DNA of 64,000 bases from Clostridiales bacterium (GTDB taxonomy: Bacteria; Bacillota; Clostridia; Christensenellales; Pumilibacteraceae), in assembly GCA_022511445.1 (NCBI GenBank), contig JAFLVE010000011.1, positions 1 to 64,000 of the forward strand, in the 5' to 3' direction. Below, piece after piece: positions 18,037 through 27,977 of the stretch (positions are counted from its first letter, which is position 1; each line of letters opens with the position of its first letter). The notes beneath the pieces were generated by a model, which worked only from the letters and a program-made list of their open reading frames with translations, was not told the DNA's origin and ran no database searches. The position numbers and the translations under genes are program-made.

Positions 18037-19884
18037 ATGACTAAAATTATTTTTGACGCAATTGTAATAGGAACGGGGCACGCAGGCATAGAAGCGGCGC
18101 TCGCGTTATCGAAGACGGGTGCAAAAACGCTCGCCTTATCGATAACGCTTGATAACGTCGGCTACATGGCGTGCAACCCGTCGATAGGCGGAACGGGCAA
18201 GGGGCACCTTGTGCGCGAGCTTGACGCGATGGGCGGGTTTATGGGTATCGCCGCGGATAATGCCGCGACGCAGATTCGTATGCTCAATTCGTCCAAGGGT
18301 CTTGCCGTACGCTCGCTCCGCGCCCAGGCCGACAAGTACAAATACCACGAGTTTACAAAAGCGGCTTTGGAAAATGCGGATAACCTCGTGCTTCGCCAGG
18401 ACGAAGTAAAGTCTGTTATTAAGTCGGACGGCGGCTTTACCGTCGAGTGCGTTACGGGCATGGAATACTATTGCCGCGCGGTAGTCGTCGCTTCGGGCGT
18501 GTACCTCGACAGCACGATTATTTGCGGTAAGACCGTACAAAAACGCGGTCCCGTATGCTTTCCGAGAAGCGACTATTTAGCTAAAAGCTTAACCGCGCTC
18601 GGGTTTAAATTAAGGCGGTTTAAAACGGGTACGCCCGCAAGACTGCTCGGCAAGACAATTGATTTTTCGGCGCTCGAAATTCAGTACGGCGATACCGTTC
18701 CGTACACCTTTTCGGCGCTCACGAAACGTCAGCCTAAAAACAGCTCGGTGTGCTACCTCGGCTACACCAACGAAACTACGCACGAGATTATCCGCGCGGC
18801 GTTATCGTCGTCGCCCCGAAGCCTCGGGCTGATAACGGGCACGGGCGCAAGGTACTGCCCGTCGATTGAGGACAAAATAGTGCGGTTTGCGGACAAGCCG
18901 CGCCACACCTTTTTCCTCGAGCCGGAGGGCGCTTTTACCGACGAATGGTATATTCAGGGAATTTCGACCTCCCTTCCGCCCGAAGTCCAGCGCGATATGT
19001 ACCGCTCGATTAGGGGCTTAGACCGCGTTGAGATTGCGCGCGACGCGTATGCCATAGAATACGAGTGCATTGACGCCAGGGAGCTTTTTGCAAGCCTTAT
19101 GAGTAAACGCGTTCCCGGATTGTTCTTTGCCGGCCAGATAAACGGCACGAGCGGCTACGAGGAGGCGGCGGCGCAGGGGCTTGTAGCGGGCATAAACGCT
19201 TCGGCGTATCTTAGGGGCAAGGACCCGCTCATTCTCGACAGGACAAACAGCTATATCGGCGTTATGATAGACGATCTCGTTACGGTGGGAAGCGACGAGC
19301 CGTACCGTATGCTTACGGGCAGGGCGGAGTGCAGATTGAGCTTAAGGCAGGACAACGCCGACCTTAGGCTTACCGAGCTTGCATATCCCTACGGCACGGT
19401 GAGCGAAGAAAGAATAAAAGCGCTTAACAAAAAGAAAAAGGAAACCGAAAAGTGCAAAGCGCTGTTTTCGACAAAGCTCGACATGGAAACCGTCGAGCGA
19501 ATTTTCGAGGCGGCTAAAGAGGAAAGTCCCAAGCCCATGACGGCGGAGGAGGTTTTGCGCCGTCCGGGCGTCACGCTCGACCTGTTTAATAAATACTCGG
19601 ACGTGCTGAAAAGCGTATCGAGCGCGGCGCAATTGGAGGCGTACGCGGCTATAAGGTACGACAGCTACTTAAAACGCCAAACCGCCGAGCTTAACGAAAA
19701 ATCTCGGCTCGAAAATATGCGCCTTTCCGCCGACGCGGATTATACTAAAGTGGAGGGGTTGCGCCTCGAAGCGAGGGAAAAGCTTAACGCCGCAAAGCCG
19801 CTGTCTATCGGTCAGGCGTCGAGAGTATCGGGCGTAACTCCCGCCGACGTGTGGGTGCTTATCAAGCATTTCGGCGAAGAATAG
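18037..19884 (+). CDS. mnmG: tRNA uridine-5-carboxymethylaminomethyl synthesis enzyme MnmG (GidA)
   Basis: GTGHAGIEAALA, CNPSIGGTGKGHLVRELDAMGG, QINGTSGYEEAAAQGLVAG. Confidence 0.97.
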   Translation: MTKIIFDAIVIGTGHAGIEAALALSKTGAKTLALSITLDNVGYMACNPSIGGTGKGHLVRELDAMGGFMGIAADNAATQIRMLNSSKGLAVRSLRAQADKYKYHEFTKAALENADNLVLRQDEVKSVIKSDGGFTVECVTGMEYYCRAVVVASGVYLDSTIICGKTVQKRGPVCFPRSDYLAKSLTALGFKLRRFKTGTPARLLGKTIDFSALEIQYGDTVPYTFSALTKRQPKNSSVCYLGYTNETTHEIIRAALSSSPRSLGLITGTGARYCPSIEDKIVRFADKPRHTFFLEPEGAFTDEWYIQGISTSLPPEVQRDMYRSIRGLDRVEIARDAYAIEYECIDARELFASLMSKRVPGLFFAGQINGTSGYEEAAAQGLVAGINASAYLRGKDPLILDRTNSYIGVMIDDLVTVGSDEPYRMLTGRAECRLSLRQDNADLRLTELAYPYGTVSEERIKALNKKKKETEKCKALFSTKLDMETVERIFEAAKEESPKPMTAEEVLRRPGVTLDLFNKYSDVLKSVSSAAQLEAYAAIRYDSYLKRQTAELNEKSRLENMRLSADADYTKVEGLRLEAREKLNAAKPLSIGQASRVSGVTPADVWVLIKHFGEE

Positions 19885-19982
19885 ATTACAAACCAAAGGT
19901 TTGACGAATGTCGTGTGTAAACTGCACAGCGCATTCGACATTTCACCCGACTAATTGCTTTCCTAAAAGAAAATTATTAAGG

Positions 19983-20004
19983 ACCGCTTCGCGGTTTTTT
20001 TTTT
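19983..20004 (+). terminator. Rho-independent terminator
   Basis: ACCGC-TTC-GCGGT followed by T-tract. Confidence 0.75.
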
Positions 20005-20040
20005 ACGCTTAAAGCGCGTTTAATCTCATTATAAAAACTC

Positions 20041-20069
20041 TTTACAATAATCGGGTAAAGTTGTATAAT
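20041..20069 (+). promoter_or_regulatory. Promoter TTTACA-N17-TATAAT, 6 nt before ATG 20076
   Basis: TTTACA 20041-20046, TATAAT 20064-20069. Confidence 0.7.
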
Positions 20070-20075
20070 TTAATT

Positions 20076-20930
20076 ATGGTTAAGACGGCGGTGGTAAATC
20101 CGATATACAGGGACAAAAAGAACAGAGCGTGGGAGCTTGACTTTTTGCGTGGCGTCGCCGTTATAGCTATGTGCTTCGACCATCTTATGTACGACTTTGC
20201 TTCTTGCAAAGGCTGGTTTTCTAACGGCAGGGAGCCCAATGCTTTTATCGACGCGCTGTCAAAGTTCGCCGTCGCGTATTGGAACACGTCCAAAGTGACG
20301 GAGATGGGCTTTAGGTTTTGGGCGCATCATATATTCGTATTTTTCTTTTTGTTTTTGGTGGGAGTAAGCTGTTCGTTTTCGCGCGACAACGTAAAGCGGG
20401 GAAGCCTGCTTGCGGTTGTTTCCATTGCGTTTACCGGCGTAACGCTATTAATGGGAAGCTTTATGAAGCCAATCGTTTTCGGCATACTTCACTGCATTGC
20501 GCTTTCCGTTCTTTGCGTGGCGGCGGTCGATATAGCGACGAAAAAGGTTAAATGGCTTAACGTTTACCTTCCGCTCGTCATCGGTGTTGTTATCCTTTTT
20601 TTTGCGATTCACCTGCGGACTTGGGACACCGCCGCGATAGTCGATAGGGATTTTAACGCAGAACACATGCTCGGCTATATACTCGGCGGCAATGCGTACG
20701 GCTCGGACTGGTTCGGGCTGTTCCCCAACGTCGGCATGGTTTTTCTCGGCATGTACTGGGGAAAGAGCATGTACCCGGTGCGCCGATCGCTGCTTCCTTT
20801 CTTTGACAAAAAGTGGCATAAGCCGGTTACGTTCGTGGGACGGCACGCGCTTATATTTTACCTTGCGCATCAGGTCGTTATGGCGCTTATAGTCGGCGCT
20901 ATCTGCCTTATGGCGGGTTACAGATTTTAG
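20076..20930 (+). CDS. DUF1624/HGSNAT-like acyltransferase membrane protein
   Basis: RAWELDFLRGVAVIAMCFDHLMYDF; multi-TM. Confidence 0.75.
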   Translation: MVKTAVVNPIYRDKKNRAWELDFLRGVAVIAMCFDHLMYDFASCKGWFSNGREPNAFIDALSKFAVAYWNTSKVTEMGFRFWAHHIFVFFFLFLVGVSCSFSRDNVKRGSLLAVVSIAFTGVTLLMGSFMKPIVFGILHCIALSVLCVAAVDIATKKVKWLNVYLPLVIGVVILFFAIHLRTWDTAAIVDRDFNAEHMLGYILGGNAYGSDWFGLFPNVGMVFLGMYWGKSMYPVRRSLLPFFDKKWHKPVTFVGRHALIFYLAHQVVMALIVGAICLMAGYRF

Positions 20931-20945
20931 TTAAGAGGAACTACA

Positions 20946-22541
20946 ATGCTGCTTTACGATATGATAAAAACCCATACGAAGTTCGATACGAAGATTCCGG
21001 CGTTATACTATATGGGAAAATACTTTTCGTACGACACGCTTTACCGCTCGATAGACGACGCGGCGGCGCGGCTTTCTTCGCTTGTAAAAGCGGGAGACGT
21101 TGCGACTATTTGCATGCCCAATACGCCCGAATGCGTGTACTGCTTTTACGCACTGAACAGACTCGGCGTCATTGCGCACATGGTGCACCCGTTGGCGCCT
21201 CTGAATCAGCTTAAAAAATTTATGACGGCGGCAAAGTCGAAGCTGCTTATAACTCTATCCATAAACCTCGAAAAGTACGGCGAGATAGCAAAGGACGTGC
21301 CGATAATATCAGTTCACCCCGCGCGCTCGCTTTCTCCCGTTCTGCGCTTTTTGTTCGATATAAAAAACAAGCCGTACAAGGGCGATATGACAAATATCAT
21401 TCCGTTCGACTCTCTCAAGGCGGGTGTTGTGCCCGAAAAGTTCGAGCGCGACGACAACGAGACGGGCGTGTATCTCCACAGCGGCGGAACGGGCGGCGAG
21501 CCCAAAATAATCGAGCTGTCGGATAGGAGCATTAACTGCCTCGCTTCACGCGGACTGGAAATTCTCGGCATAGAGGACGGCGTGGGCACCTACATGCTTG
21601 CCGCGCTTCCAATGTTTCACGGTTTCGGACTCGCTATGAGCATACACACCATTCTTTGCCACGGCGCAGTCAGCGTGATGATGCCGAAGTTCGACCCCAA
21701 GCTTACCGTAAAGCTGCTGAAAAAGAATAAAATGCATTATATCATAGGCGTTCCCAATCTCTTTAGAGCGTTACTAAAGCAAAAGGACTTTAGAGGCGAC
21801 GCGCTCAAAAATCTTTATATTGCGTTTGTGGGCGGCGACTGCGCGCCGCAGGATTTACTCGACGAGTTCAACTCGCACATGGAAAAAGCGGGCGCAAAGG
21901 GGAGACTGTTCGAGGGCTACGGACTTACCGAAACGGTAACGGTGTGCGCCGTAAACAGCTACGCGCATTCCCGCCGTACTTCCATGGGAATGATGCTCTC
22001 CGGGCTTAAGGCGGCGGTTGTGGAGCCGGAAGGAGTTACGCCGCTCCCTGCGGGGGAAAAGGGCGAGATTGTCGTTGCGGGCGATACGCTTATGAACGGA
22101 TATCTCGACAACCCCGAGGAAAACGCAAGGGTGTTTTTCGATATGGACGGAGAAAAGTACGTCCGCACAGGCGACTTCGGCTACATGGACGAGGACGGAT
22201 TTTTGTACTTCGTTCAGCGACTGAAAAGAATAATCAAAATCGCGGGGATAAGCGTTTATCCCAAGGAGATAGAGTCGTCCGCGCTCGAAATCGAGGGCGT
22301 AACAGGCTCGTGCGCCGTCGAGTACAAGGACGGCGGCAAAACCAAAATCGCGCTGTTTCTTACCGGCGCGCCGCAGGACGACGGAAAGGTTAAGGCTAAA
22401 ATCGAACAAGATCTGTCGCACTACGCCGTGCCGACAATAGTGCGCGTAATCGACGCAATACCCGTTACGCCGGTAATGAAGGCGGACACAATCGCGCTTA
22501 CCGCCGTTGCCGAAAAAATCGCAAGAGGAGAAAACTTATGA
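20946..22541 (+). CDS. AMP-binding acyl-CoA synthetase family protein
   Basis: LHSGGTGGEPKIIELS, GYGLTETVT, YVRTGDFGYMDEDGFLYFVQRLKRIIK. Confidence 0.93.
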   Translation: MLLYDMIKTHTKFDTKIPALYYMGKYFSYDTLYRSIDDAAARLSSLVKAGDVATICMPNTPECVYCFYALNRLGVIAHMVHPLAPLNQLKKFMTAAKSKLLITLSINLEKYGEIAKDVPIISVHPARSLSPVLRFLFDIKNKPYKGDMTNIIPFDSLKAGVVPEKFERDDNETGVYLHSGGTGGEPKIIELSDRSINCLASRGLEILGIEDGVGTYMLAALPMFHGFGLAMSIHTILCHGAVSVMMPKFDPKLTVKLLKKNKMHYIIGVPNLFRALLKQKDFRGDALKNLYIAFVGGDCAPQDLLDEFNSHMEKAGAKGRLFEGYGLTETVTVCAVNSYAHSRRTSMGMMLSGLKAAVVEPEGVTPLPAGEKGEIVVAGDTLMNGYLDNPEENARVFFDMDGEKYVRTGDFGYMDEDGFLYFVQRLKRIIKIAGISVYPKEIESSALEIEGVTGSCAVEYKDGGKTKIALFLTGAPQDDGKVKAKIEQDLSHYAVPTIVRVIDAIPVTPVMKADTIALTAVAEKIARGENL

Positions 22542-23374
22542 AGCTGAAATTTCTCGGTACCGCGGCGGCGGAGGGTGTGCCCGCGGTGTTTTGCAACTGC
22601 GACAACTGTAAGCGCGCTCGGCTTTTGGGCGGAAAGGATATCCGCACCCGCAGTCAGATTTTAATAGACGCCGACACTCTTTTCGATTTTCCCATGGACA
22701 CTTATATGCACGCGCTTATGCACGGCGTGGACCTTTCGGCGGTAAAGCACGTGCTTATCTCGCACAGTCACATGGACCACTGCTATCCGCAGGAATTTAT
22801 TATGCGCGGCGGACCGTTCGCGCACGAGCTTACCGAGAAAATAGTCGAGGTTATTTGCAACGACAAGGTGCGCGAAATGTTCCTTGCCGACACGGCAAGA
22901 GAGATTCGTCCCGAAGTGCGGGAAAACATATCCGTAACTCGTGTGCGCCCGTTTGAGCGGCTTAATCGCGGTGATATGACAATAATCCCGCTCCCCGCGG
23001 CTCATACCGCAAACGAGGAGTGTCTTGTCTACTACGTCGAACGCGGCGGCGTAGGCGCGCTGCTGTTAAACGATACGGGCGTACTCGACGGCGACGTTTA
23101 CGCGCGGCTTTACGATATGGGCGGAAGGGCAAAGGCGGTCACGTTCGACTGCACTTACGGCGTTAAGCGCCACGGTCCCGGCAGGCACATGGGGCTTTTG
23201 GACGACGTCGACCAAGCCGAGCTTTTGTTGAAAAAAGGAGTTATCGACAGCCGTACAAAGCTTATATGCACGCACCTCAGCCACAACAACGCGCATGATT
23301 ACGCCGCCATGCAGGTGGAGGCGGACCCGTTCGGGTTTACCGTAGCCTACGACGGAATGGAAATTACGATATAG
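22538..23374 (+). CDS. MBL-fold metallohydrolase (PhnP-like)
   Basis: CNCDNCKRAR, LISHSHMDHCY; 4-nt overlap with upstream CDS. Confidence 0.85.
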   Translation: MKLKFLGTAAAEGVPAVFCNCDNCKRARLLGGKDIRTRSQILIDADTLFDFPMDTYMHALMHGVDLSAVKHVLISHSHMDHCYPQEFIMRGGPFAHELTEKIVEVICNDKVREMFLADTAREIRPEVRENISVTRVRPFERLNRGDMTIIPLPAAHTANEECLVYYVERGGVGALLLNDTGVLDGDVYARLYDMGGRAKAVTFDCTYGVKRHGPGRHMGLLDDVDQAELLLKKGVIDSRTKLICTHLSHNNAHDYAAMQVEADPFGFTVAYDGMEITI

Positions 23375-23393
23375 CCTTAAACGTTATAAACTA

Positions 23394-23421
23394 AAAAACG
23401 GAACACCAAGTTCCGTTTTTT
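23394..23421 (+). terminator. Rho-independent terminator
   Basis: CGGAAC-ACCAA-GTTCCG flanked by A- and T-tracts. Confidence 0.8.
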
Positions 23422-23482
23422 GTGTCGAATTTATTTAGTTTATATCGAAAGTATTATAGTATTATACGGGGGATGAGTCGGT

Positions 23483-23716
23483 TTAGCGCAGTATCCCCAG
23501 CGCCTCGCCTATAATACCGTGTTCTCGTATGAACTCGTCGACAAGCGGGAATGATTCCTCGATTGTGTCGTAGCTTTTTACTATCTCGCGGAGCACCGCT
23601 ATATTTTCGGGCGTGGTGGGGAGATCGCCGAGCTTTTCTAGGAGCAACGCCTTTTTCTTTTCTTCCCGGGTCATTATATTCCAATACGGATTTTCGAGCA
23701 CTCTTTTTATATCCAT
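23483..23716 (-). CDS. Small hypothetical protein (77 aa)
   Basis: Reverse-strand promoter TTGATT-N17-TATAAT and SD AGGAG upstream of ATG. Confidence 0.65.
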   Translation of the reverse strand: MDIKRVLENPYWNIMTREEKKKALLLEKLGDLPTTPENIAVLREIVKSYDTIEESFPLVDEFIREHGIIGEALGILR

Positions 23717-23865
23717 TTTTTCTCCTTGCGTATGTAATAATTATATCACGGGTTTGCCGTAAAATCAAGGTTATTTACAAATTATAAATTTCGCGGGTTG
23801 ATTTACCGTGCGGTATATGATACAATAAAGACGGGGCGGAGCTTTACTTTCCCGTCGATATTAAA

Positions 23866-24801
23866 ATGAACGAAGCACACAACATAAAATCGAGCGTTGT
23901 CGGGCGGTTTGCGCCAACGCCGAGCGGCGACATGCACCTCGGCAATCTTTTGTGCGCGCTTGTCGCTTACCTTTCGGCAAAGAGCAAGGGCGGCAAGTTT
24001 ATCGTAAGGATAGAGGATCTCGACCCGATTAGAAGTCCGAGGGCGGGCGGCGAAAAAATACTCGATACCCTATGCCGCTTTGGGCTTGTGTCCGACGAGC
24101 CGCCGATTTTTCAGAGCGACAGGAGCGAGCTTTACCGCGAAAAGGCGCTTGTTTTAGAGCGCATGGGGCTTACTTACCCTTGCTATTGCAGCCGCGCAGA
24201 GCTTCACGCCGCGGAAGCGCCGAGGGTGTGCGACGGCGCCGTCGTGTATTCGAGAAAGTGCTTTTTTTTGTCCGCGGAGGAAAAGGCGAAAAAAGAACTC
24301 GTCCGCAAGCCGTGCTTAAGGGTTAAAGTCCCTAACGAGGTTATTTCCTTTACAGACGCTGTGTACGGAGATTACTCTCAAAATCTCGAAACGGAATGCG
24401 GCGACTTTATAATTCGCCGTTCGGACGGGGTGTACGCCTATCAGCTTGCCGTCACCGTAGACGACGGCGAACAGGGCGTAACCGAGGTTGTTCGCGGCGA
24501 GGACCTTTTATCGAGCACTCCGCGCCAGATATATTTAATGCGGCTATTAGGCTATATGGAGCCTAAGTATTTGCACATTCCGCTTGTGTGCGACAGTTTC
24601 GGGCGAAAGCTGAGTAAAACGGAGGGCGATCGCATTGCGGAAAGCTTAAAGCGCTTGCCGAAGGAGCGCATACTCGGTGCGCTCGGCTACGCGATAGGTA
24701 TAATCGAAAGAGACAGGGCGGCGGACCTATCCGAGCTTACGGGATTATTCTCGGCGGACAAGATCACCCGCGGCGCCGTCAGGCTTCCCGAATCGCTGTA
24801 A
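23866..24801 (+). CDS. gluQ: Glutamyl-Q tRNA(Asp) synthetase-like (GluRS paralog lacking the anticodon-binding domain)
   Basis: GRFAPTPSGDMHLGNLLCALVAY; IEDLDPIR; CYCSR; about 300 aa. Confidence 0.85.
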   Translation: MNEAHNIKSSVVGRFAPTPSGDMHLGNLLCALVAYLSAKSKGGKFIVRIEDLDPIRSPRAGGEKILDTLCRFGLVSDEPPIFQSDRSELYREKALVLERMGLTYPCYCSRAELHAAEAPRVCDGAVVYSRKCFFLSAEEKAKKELVRKPCLRVKVPNEVISFTDAVYGDYSQNLETECGDFIIRRSDGVYAYQLAVTVDDGEQGVTEVVRGEDLLSSTPRQIYLMRLLGYMEPKYLHIPLVCDSFGRKLSKTEGDRIAESLKRLPKERILGALGYAIGIIERDRAADLSELTGLFSADKITRGAVRLPESL

Positions 24802-24836
24802 AAGCCGAGTAAGTTTTTGACGGTAAAGGAGTAGGT

Positions 24837-25103
24837 ATGATTCATTCGTTAAGCGGCGGCGTTATTAAGGATTACGGCGCTTACACATTTGTTAAGGTTG
24901 TTTTCGAGGACGAGGAACGCCCGTACTGGTATATATCCGATTTTCCCGTAGAGGAGGGCGACAAGGTGTTTGCGCCGTTCGGAAAGGCGGACATGCCGCG
25001 AGAGGCAACCGTCGTTAAGGTGGAACGCAACGTCAGCGGACAAGTAACGCCCATTCCGCTAAAGACCGCAAAAAAGCTATTGGGTCCCGTTCTTCAGCAT
25101 TAA
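24837..25103 (+). CDS. Small protein resembling the PriA N-terminal DNA-binding region
   Basis: GDKVFAPFGKADMPREATVVKV pattern; SD AAAGGAG. Confidence 0.5.
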   Translation: MIHSLSGGVIKDYGAYTFVKVVFEDEERPYWYISDFPVEEGDKVFAPFGKADMPREATVVKVERNVSGQVTPIPLKTAKKLLGPVLQH

Positions 25104-25111
25104 CCTTACGC

Positions 25112-25140
25112 TTGACAAAGTCGATTCGATTATATATAAT
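25112..25140 (+). promoter_or_regulatory. Promoter TTGACA-N17-TATAAT, 6 nt before ATG 25147
   Basis: TTGACA 25112-25117, TATAAT 25135-25140. Confidence 0.75.
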
Positions 25141-25146
25141 TCAGTT

Positions 25147-25533
25147 ATGTTTTTGAGCCTTTCCCAACCGGTTATAATAACACTTGTCGTCGTAATTGCC
25201 GCGCAGTACGGCTTTGCGACGTTTTGCCTGATGAAGCTTGCGACTATCGATTTGCCGCGCAAAAACTACGCGCTGTGGAACGTGTTTATTATTCTCGTGT
25301 TTTTTATCGGCGGCATAGTTTTTCTTATCTATTATTCCAAGGTGAAGGAATCTTTGCGTATCCCGCCGTACGTGCCGACCGGCGAAAGCGAGGGCGGCGC
25401 CGACGCAGAAAACGCTACAATAGAGAACGAAAACGCCGAAGACTCGCGCGAGGATATTTTCGAGGAAGCGCCTTCGTCCGTAGACGGTGAGGATGGCGAC
25501 GGTAATGCCGACATTCCGGAAGGCGAGGCGTAA
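25147..25533 (+). CDS. Small two-TM membrane protein (PLDc_N-like) with acidic tail
   Basis: NYALWNVFIILVFFIGGIVFLIYY resembles PLDc_N segment. Confidence 0.6.
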   Translation: MFLSLSQPVIITLVVVIAAQYGFATFCLMKLATIDLPRKNYALWNVFIILVFFIGGIVFLIYYSKVKESLRIPPYVPTGESEGGADAENATIENENAEDSREDIFEEAPSSVDGEDGDGNADIPEGEA

Positions 25534-25635
25534 AGGTGACTTTAATTCCGCCAAACAACCACTAAAAAAGGACCGCGAAACGTTCCTCTTTTTATATCTA
25601 ATTTAATTTTATCTTAGCCCCTTAGCGGCGTGTTT

Positions 25636-27657
25636 TTATATGTTAAGCTCCAGACCGTTTTCGTTTACGTACGAGCACCAGTTTCCGTTTTCGATTATTT
25701 CCTCGCGGGCAATCTCTTTAAAGAATTTTTCCTTTTCTCTCGGCGTGCGGTCTATCGCGTCTTCCCACCGCGTTACGGCGGCGGAGTAGAAGCGGAGCAT
25801 TCTTACGTTGTCGTCCGTTTTGCGGTCGAACGACAGCTTTCCCCAATAGCTCGACAGTAGGAGAGACGCCGCGGTGCCTATTCCGAGGATAATCGCTCCG
25901 ATGTTGCGCCAAGCTATATGTGCAAAAGCGATGTTTTCCCAAAACAAAGAGTAATTAAAAGCGTGGCATATATACGTAACAATCTCCAATCCCAATACCA
26001 AAGCGTACAGTCCGATTGCGATATACTTGAATATGTCGGACAGCTTTTTGTGGAGTTCGGACGTTTTTTTGTTGGGCGGCAATTTTCTGCTGTGGTAGTT
26101 TTCCTGCCCCTCGGGACCGCCTATTCCCTTATTGTTTCTTTCGAGCCATACAAACATTATTTTGTCTGCGTCGATATTAAGCTTGTGGGTTTCGTTGACT
26201 ACCGCGAGCGCCTGAATGGCTTTGTGGATCCACAGTATGCCTACTTTTTGAGTCCACGGGCATAAATCGCAGACGTTTGTAATTGTAATTTCCTCGTCTA
26301 TGCAAGAGGACAAGTAAAACTGTATTCTCAGCGCTTCCGCAAAGGTGCGGTACACGGTGTAGTATTTGTGGTATCCCCGTTGTCTTCCGATTCGGAGCAT
26401 GATTATTATTGCCACAATCGCGGCGGTGCAGGGGATTATCATAAACGGTAGCGCCGCGTCGTCGTAAATAAGGAAAAACAGCGCTACGGCGGTACCGAGT
26501 ATCGCGATAATAAATAGAATCCTGCTGTATGCGGCTTGGTGTACGCTGTACGAAAGATAGTCCGTCTTGGCGTAATGATAACAAAGGCTTTTTCTGTACT
26601 CGTCGAGCTCGGTTGTTTTTCCGTCGTCTATCCACAGTTTTTGAATTATCTTTTCCTCTTTAACGCCGCAAGATAGATTATTGTACTCGACCGTTTGGGC
26701 GATAAGCGTTTGAATGTACTCAGGCGGTTTTTCAGAAAAGGTGTAATATACCAATTTAGTGACGTCTTTTTCTTCTTTAACGTCGCTGCATGCTTGTTGG
26801 GCGGCGGAATCATCGTCTTCCTTAGGCTCGAGCGTTATTTTTATTTCCTTACGGTCTCTGTTTTCGGCTTTATCGGCAGGGACGGGATAGTTGTTTTCGG
26901 GGTCGGGCTTTTTTTCGAAATTTACTTCCGTATCCTCGTCCGCGTTTTTTGCTTTTTTATTAAGGAACTCTCTGTGTCCCTCTTTTTCTTTAACGGTCGG
27001 AACGTGCGCAATCATCCATTGCTTTTTGATTTCCCGTTCGGGCTGACCCTCTCTCCGCGCGTTTATGTAAATAACGGCGGCGGAATCGTTAACGGCGCCC
27101 GGCTTAAACATTCCGTCGTGGTCTAAATAATTGTGAGCCAAAGCGAATTTTATTACCTCTACCGTGCCGCAGCCGTATTGTTCCGAAGGAGACTTTCCAT
27201 CCCACAGCGCCAACAGTATGTGCGAGTGCTCGGCTATATATATGCCGGTCTGGCGGTATTCGTAGTTTTCACGGCTCAACTTCATAAAGTCCCGACACTG
27301 TTCGATATCGGGCGCGACAAATCGGCGCTTTGTTTTGGCGAGATTGGAGAGGAGGTTTTTTTTGTCGTCTCCGTCGTCAAAGCTATTAATGTACTCGTCC
27401 TCGGGTCGGGGGAGAACGGCGTACACGTCTATCCCCAGATCGAACGCCGCCTCGGCGCACAGCGTGTCGGCGCCTTGAGCAAAAGCGTTTAGCATAACGA
27501 TGGGCGTATCTTCTCCGCCCGATTTCGACTCGCAAAGCTTCTTGATTTCCTCGAGGCTTTCTATAATGCGCTTTTTTATTTCGGGCTTGTCCGCCTCGGC
27601 AATGTTTCTGTGACCCGTCACGCCCACTATAATCGGGATTTTTTCGCTTACAGGCAT
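25636..27657 (-). CDS. SLOG-domain plus multi-TM (SLATT-like) fusion protein
   Basis: N-terminal VGVTGHRNIAEADK...MLNAFAQGADTLCAEAAFDLGIDVYAVLP (SLOG-like); C-terminal hydrophobic hairpin pairs. Confidence 0.7.
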   Translation of the reverse strand: MPVSEKIPIIVGVTGHRNIAEADKPEIKKRIIESLEEIKKLCESKSGGEDTPIVMLNAFAQGADTLCAEAAFDLGIDVYAVLPRPEDEYINSFDDGDDKKNLLSNLAKTKRRFVAPDIEQCRDFMKLSRENYEYRQTGIYIAEHSHILLALWDGKSPSEQYGCGTVEVIKFALAHNYLDHDGMFKPGAVNDSAAVIYINARREGQPEREIKKQWMIAHVPTVKEKEGHREFLNKKAKNADEDTEVNFEKKPDPENNYPVPADKAENRDRKEIKITLEPKEDDDSAAQQACSDVKEEKDVTKLVYYTFSEKPPEYIQTLIAQTVEYNNLSCGVKEEKIIQKLWIDDGKTTELDEYRKSLCYHYAKTDYLSYSVHQAAYSRILFIIAILGTAVALFFLIYDDAALPFMIIPCTAAIVAIIIMLRIGRQRGYHKYYTVYRTFAEALRIQFYLSSCIDEEITITNVCDLCPWTQKVGILWIHKAIQALAVVNETHKLNIDADKIMFVWLERNNKGIGGPEGQENYHSRKLPPNKKTSELHKKLSDIFKYIAIGLYALVLGLEIVTYICHAFNYSLFWENIAFAHIAWRNIGAIILGIGTAASLLLSSYWGKLSFDRKTDDNVRMLRFYSAAVTRWEDAIDRTPREKEKFFKEIAREEIIENGNWCSYVNENGLELNI

Positions 27658-27977
27658 TATCCTACCTCTTGCTTTCGGTTTAGAGTTAGGGACATTATAT
27701 CACGCGTGGGGCTGTTTGTCAACCTTGCCGTTTTGCGGTGCGTTGACATATATACATATTAGCATTCGTGCGATAAAACCCCAAAAAACGGCTTCGGATT
27801 ACGTTATGTGTGCAATCGTGCATATATAAAATCGATTTACAAAGCGGATTTTTGACTTTTTCGCGAAAAATCCCCTTGAACGAAGGCCGCAATTGTGATA
27901 TACTGTATTATCGGACAGTAAAAGCGAGAGAAAGAATTCGAGTTAAGTTCGAGAATCTAAGGAATCAATCTGTTATT

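Noticed and set aside
27810-27977. 56-aa N-terminal extension of the CDF transporter
   Set aside because: It overlaps the probable promoter region (TTGAAC-N17-GATACT) and has no CDF homology; GTG 27978 fits better.
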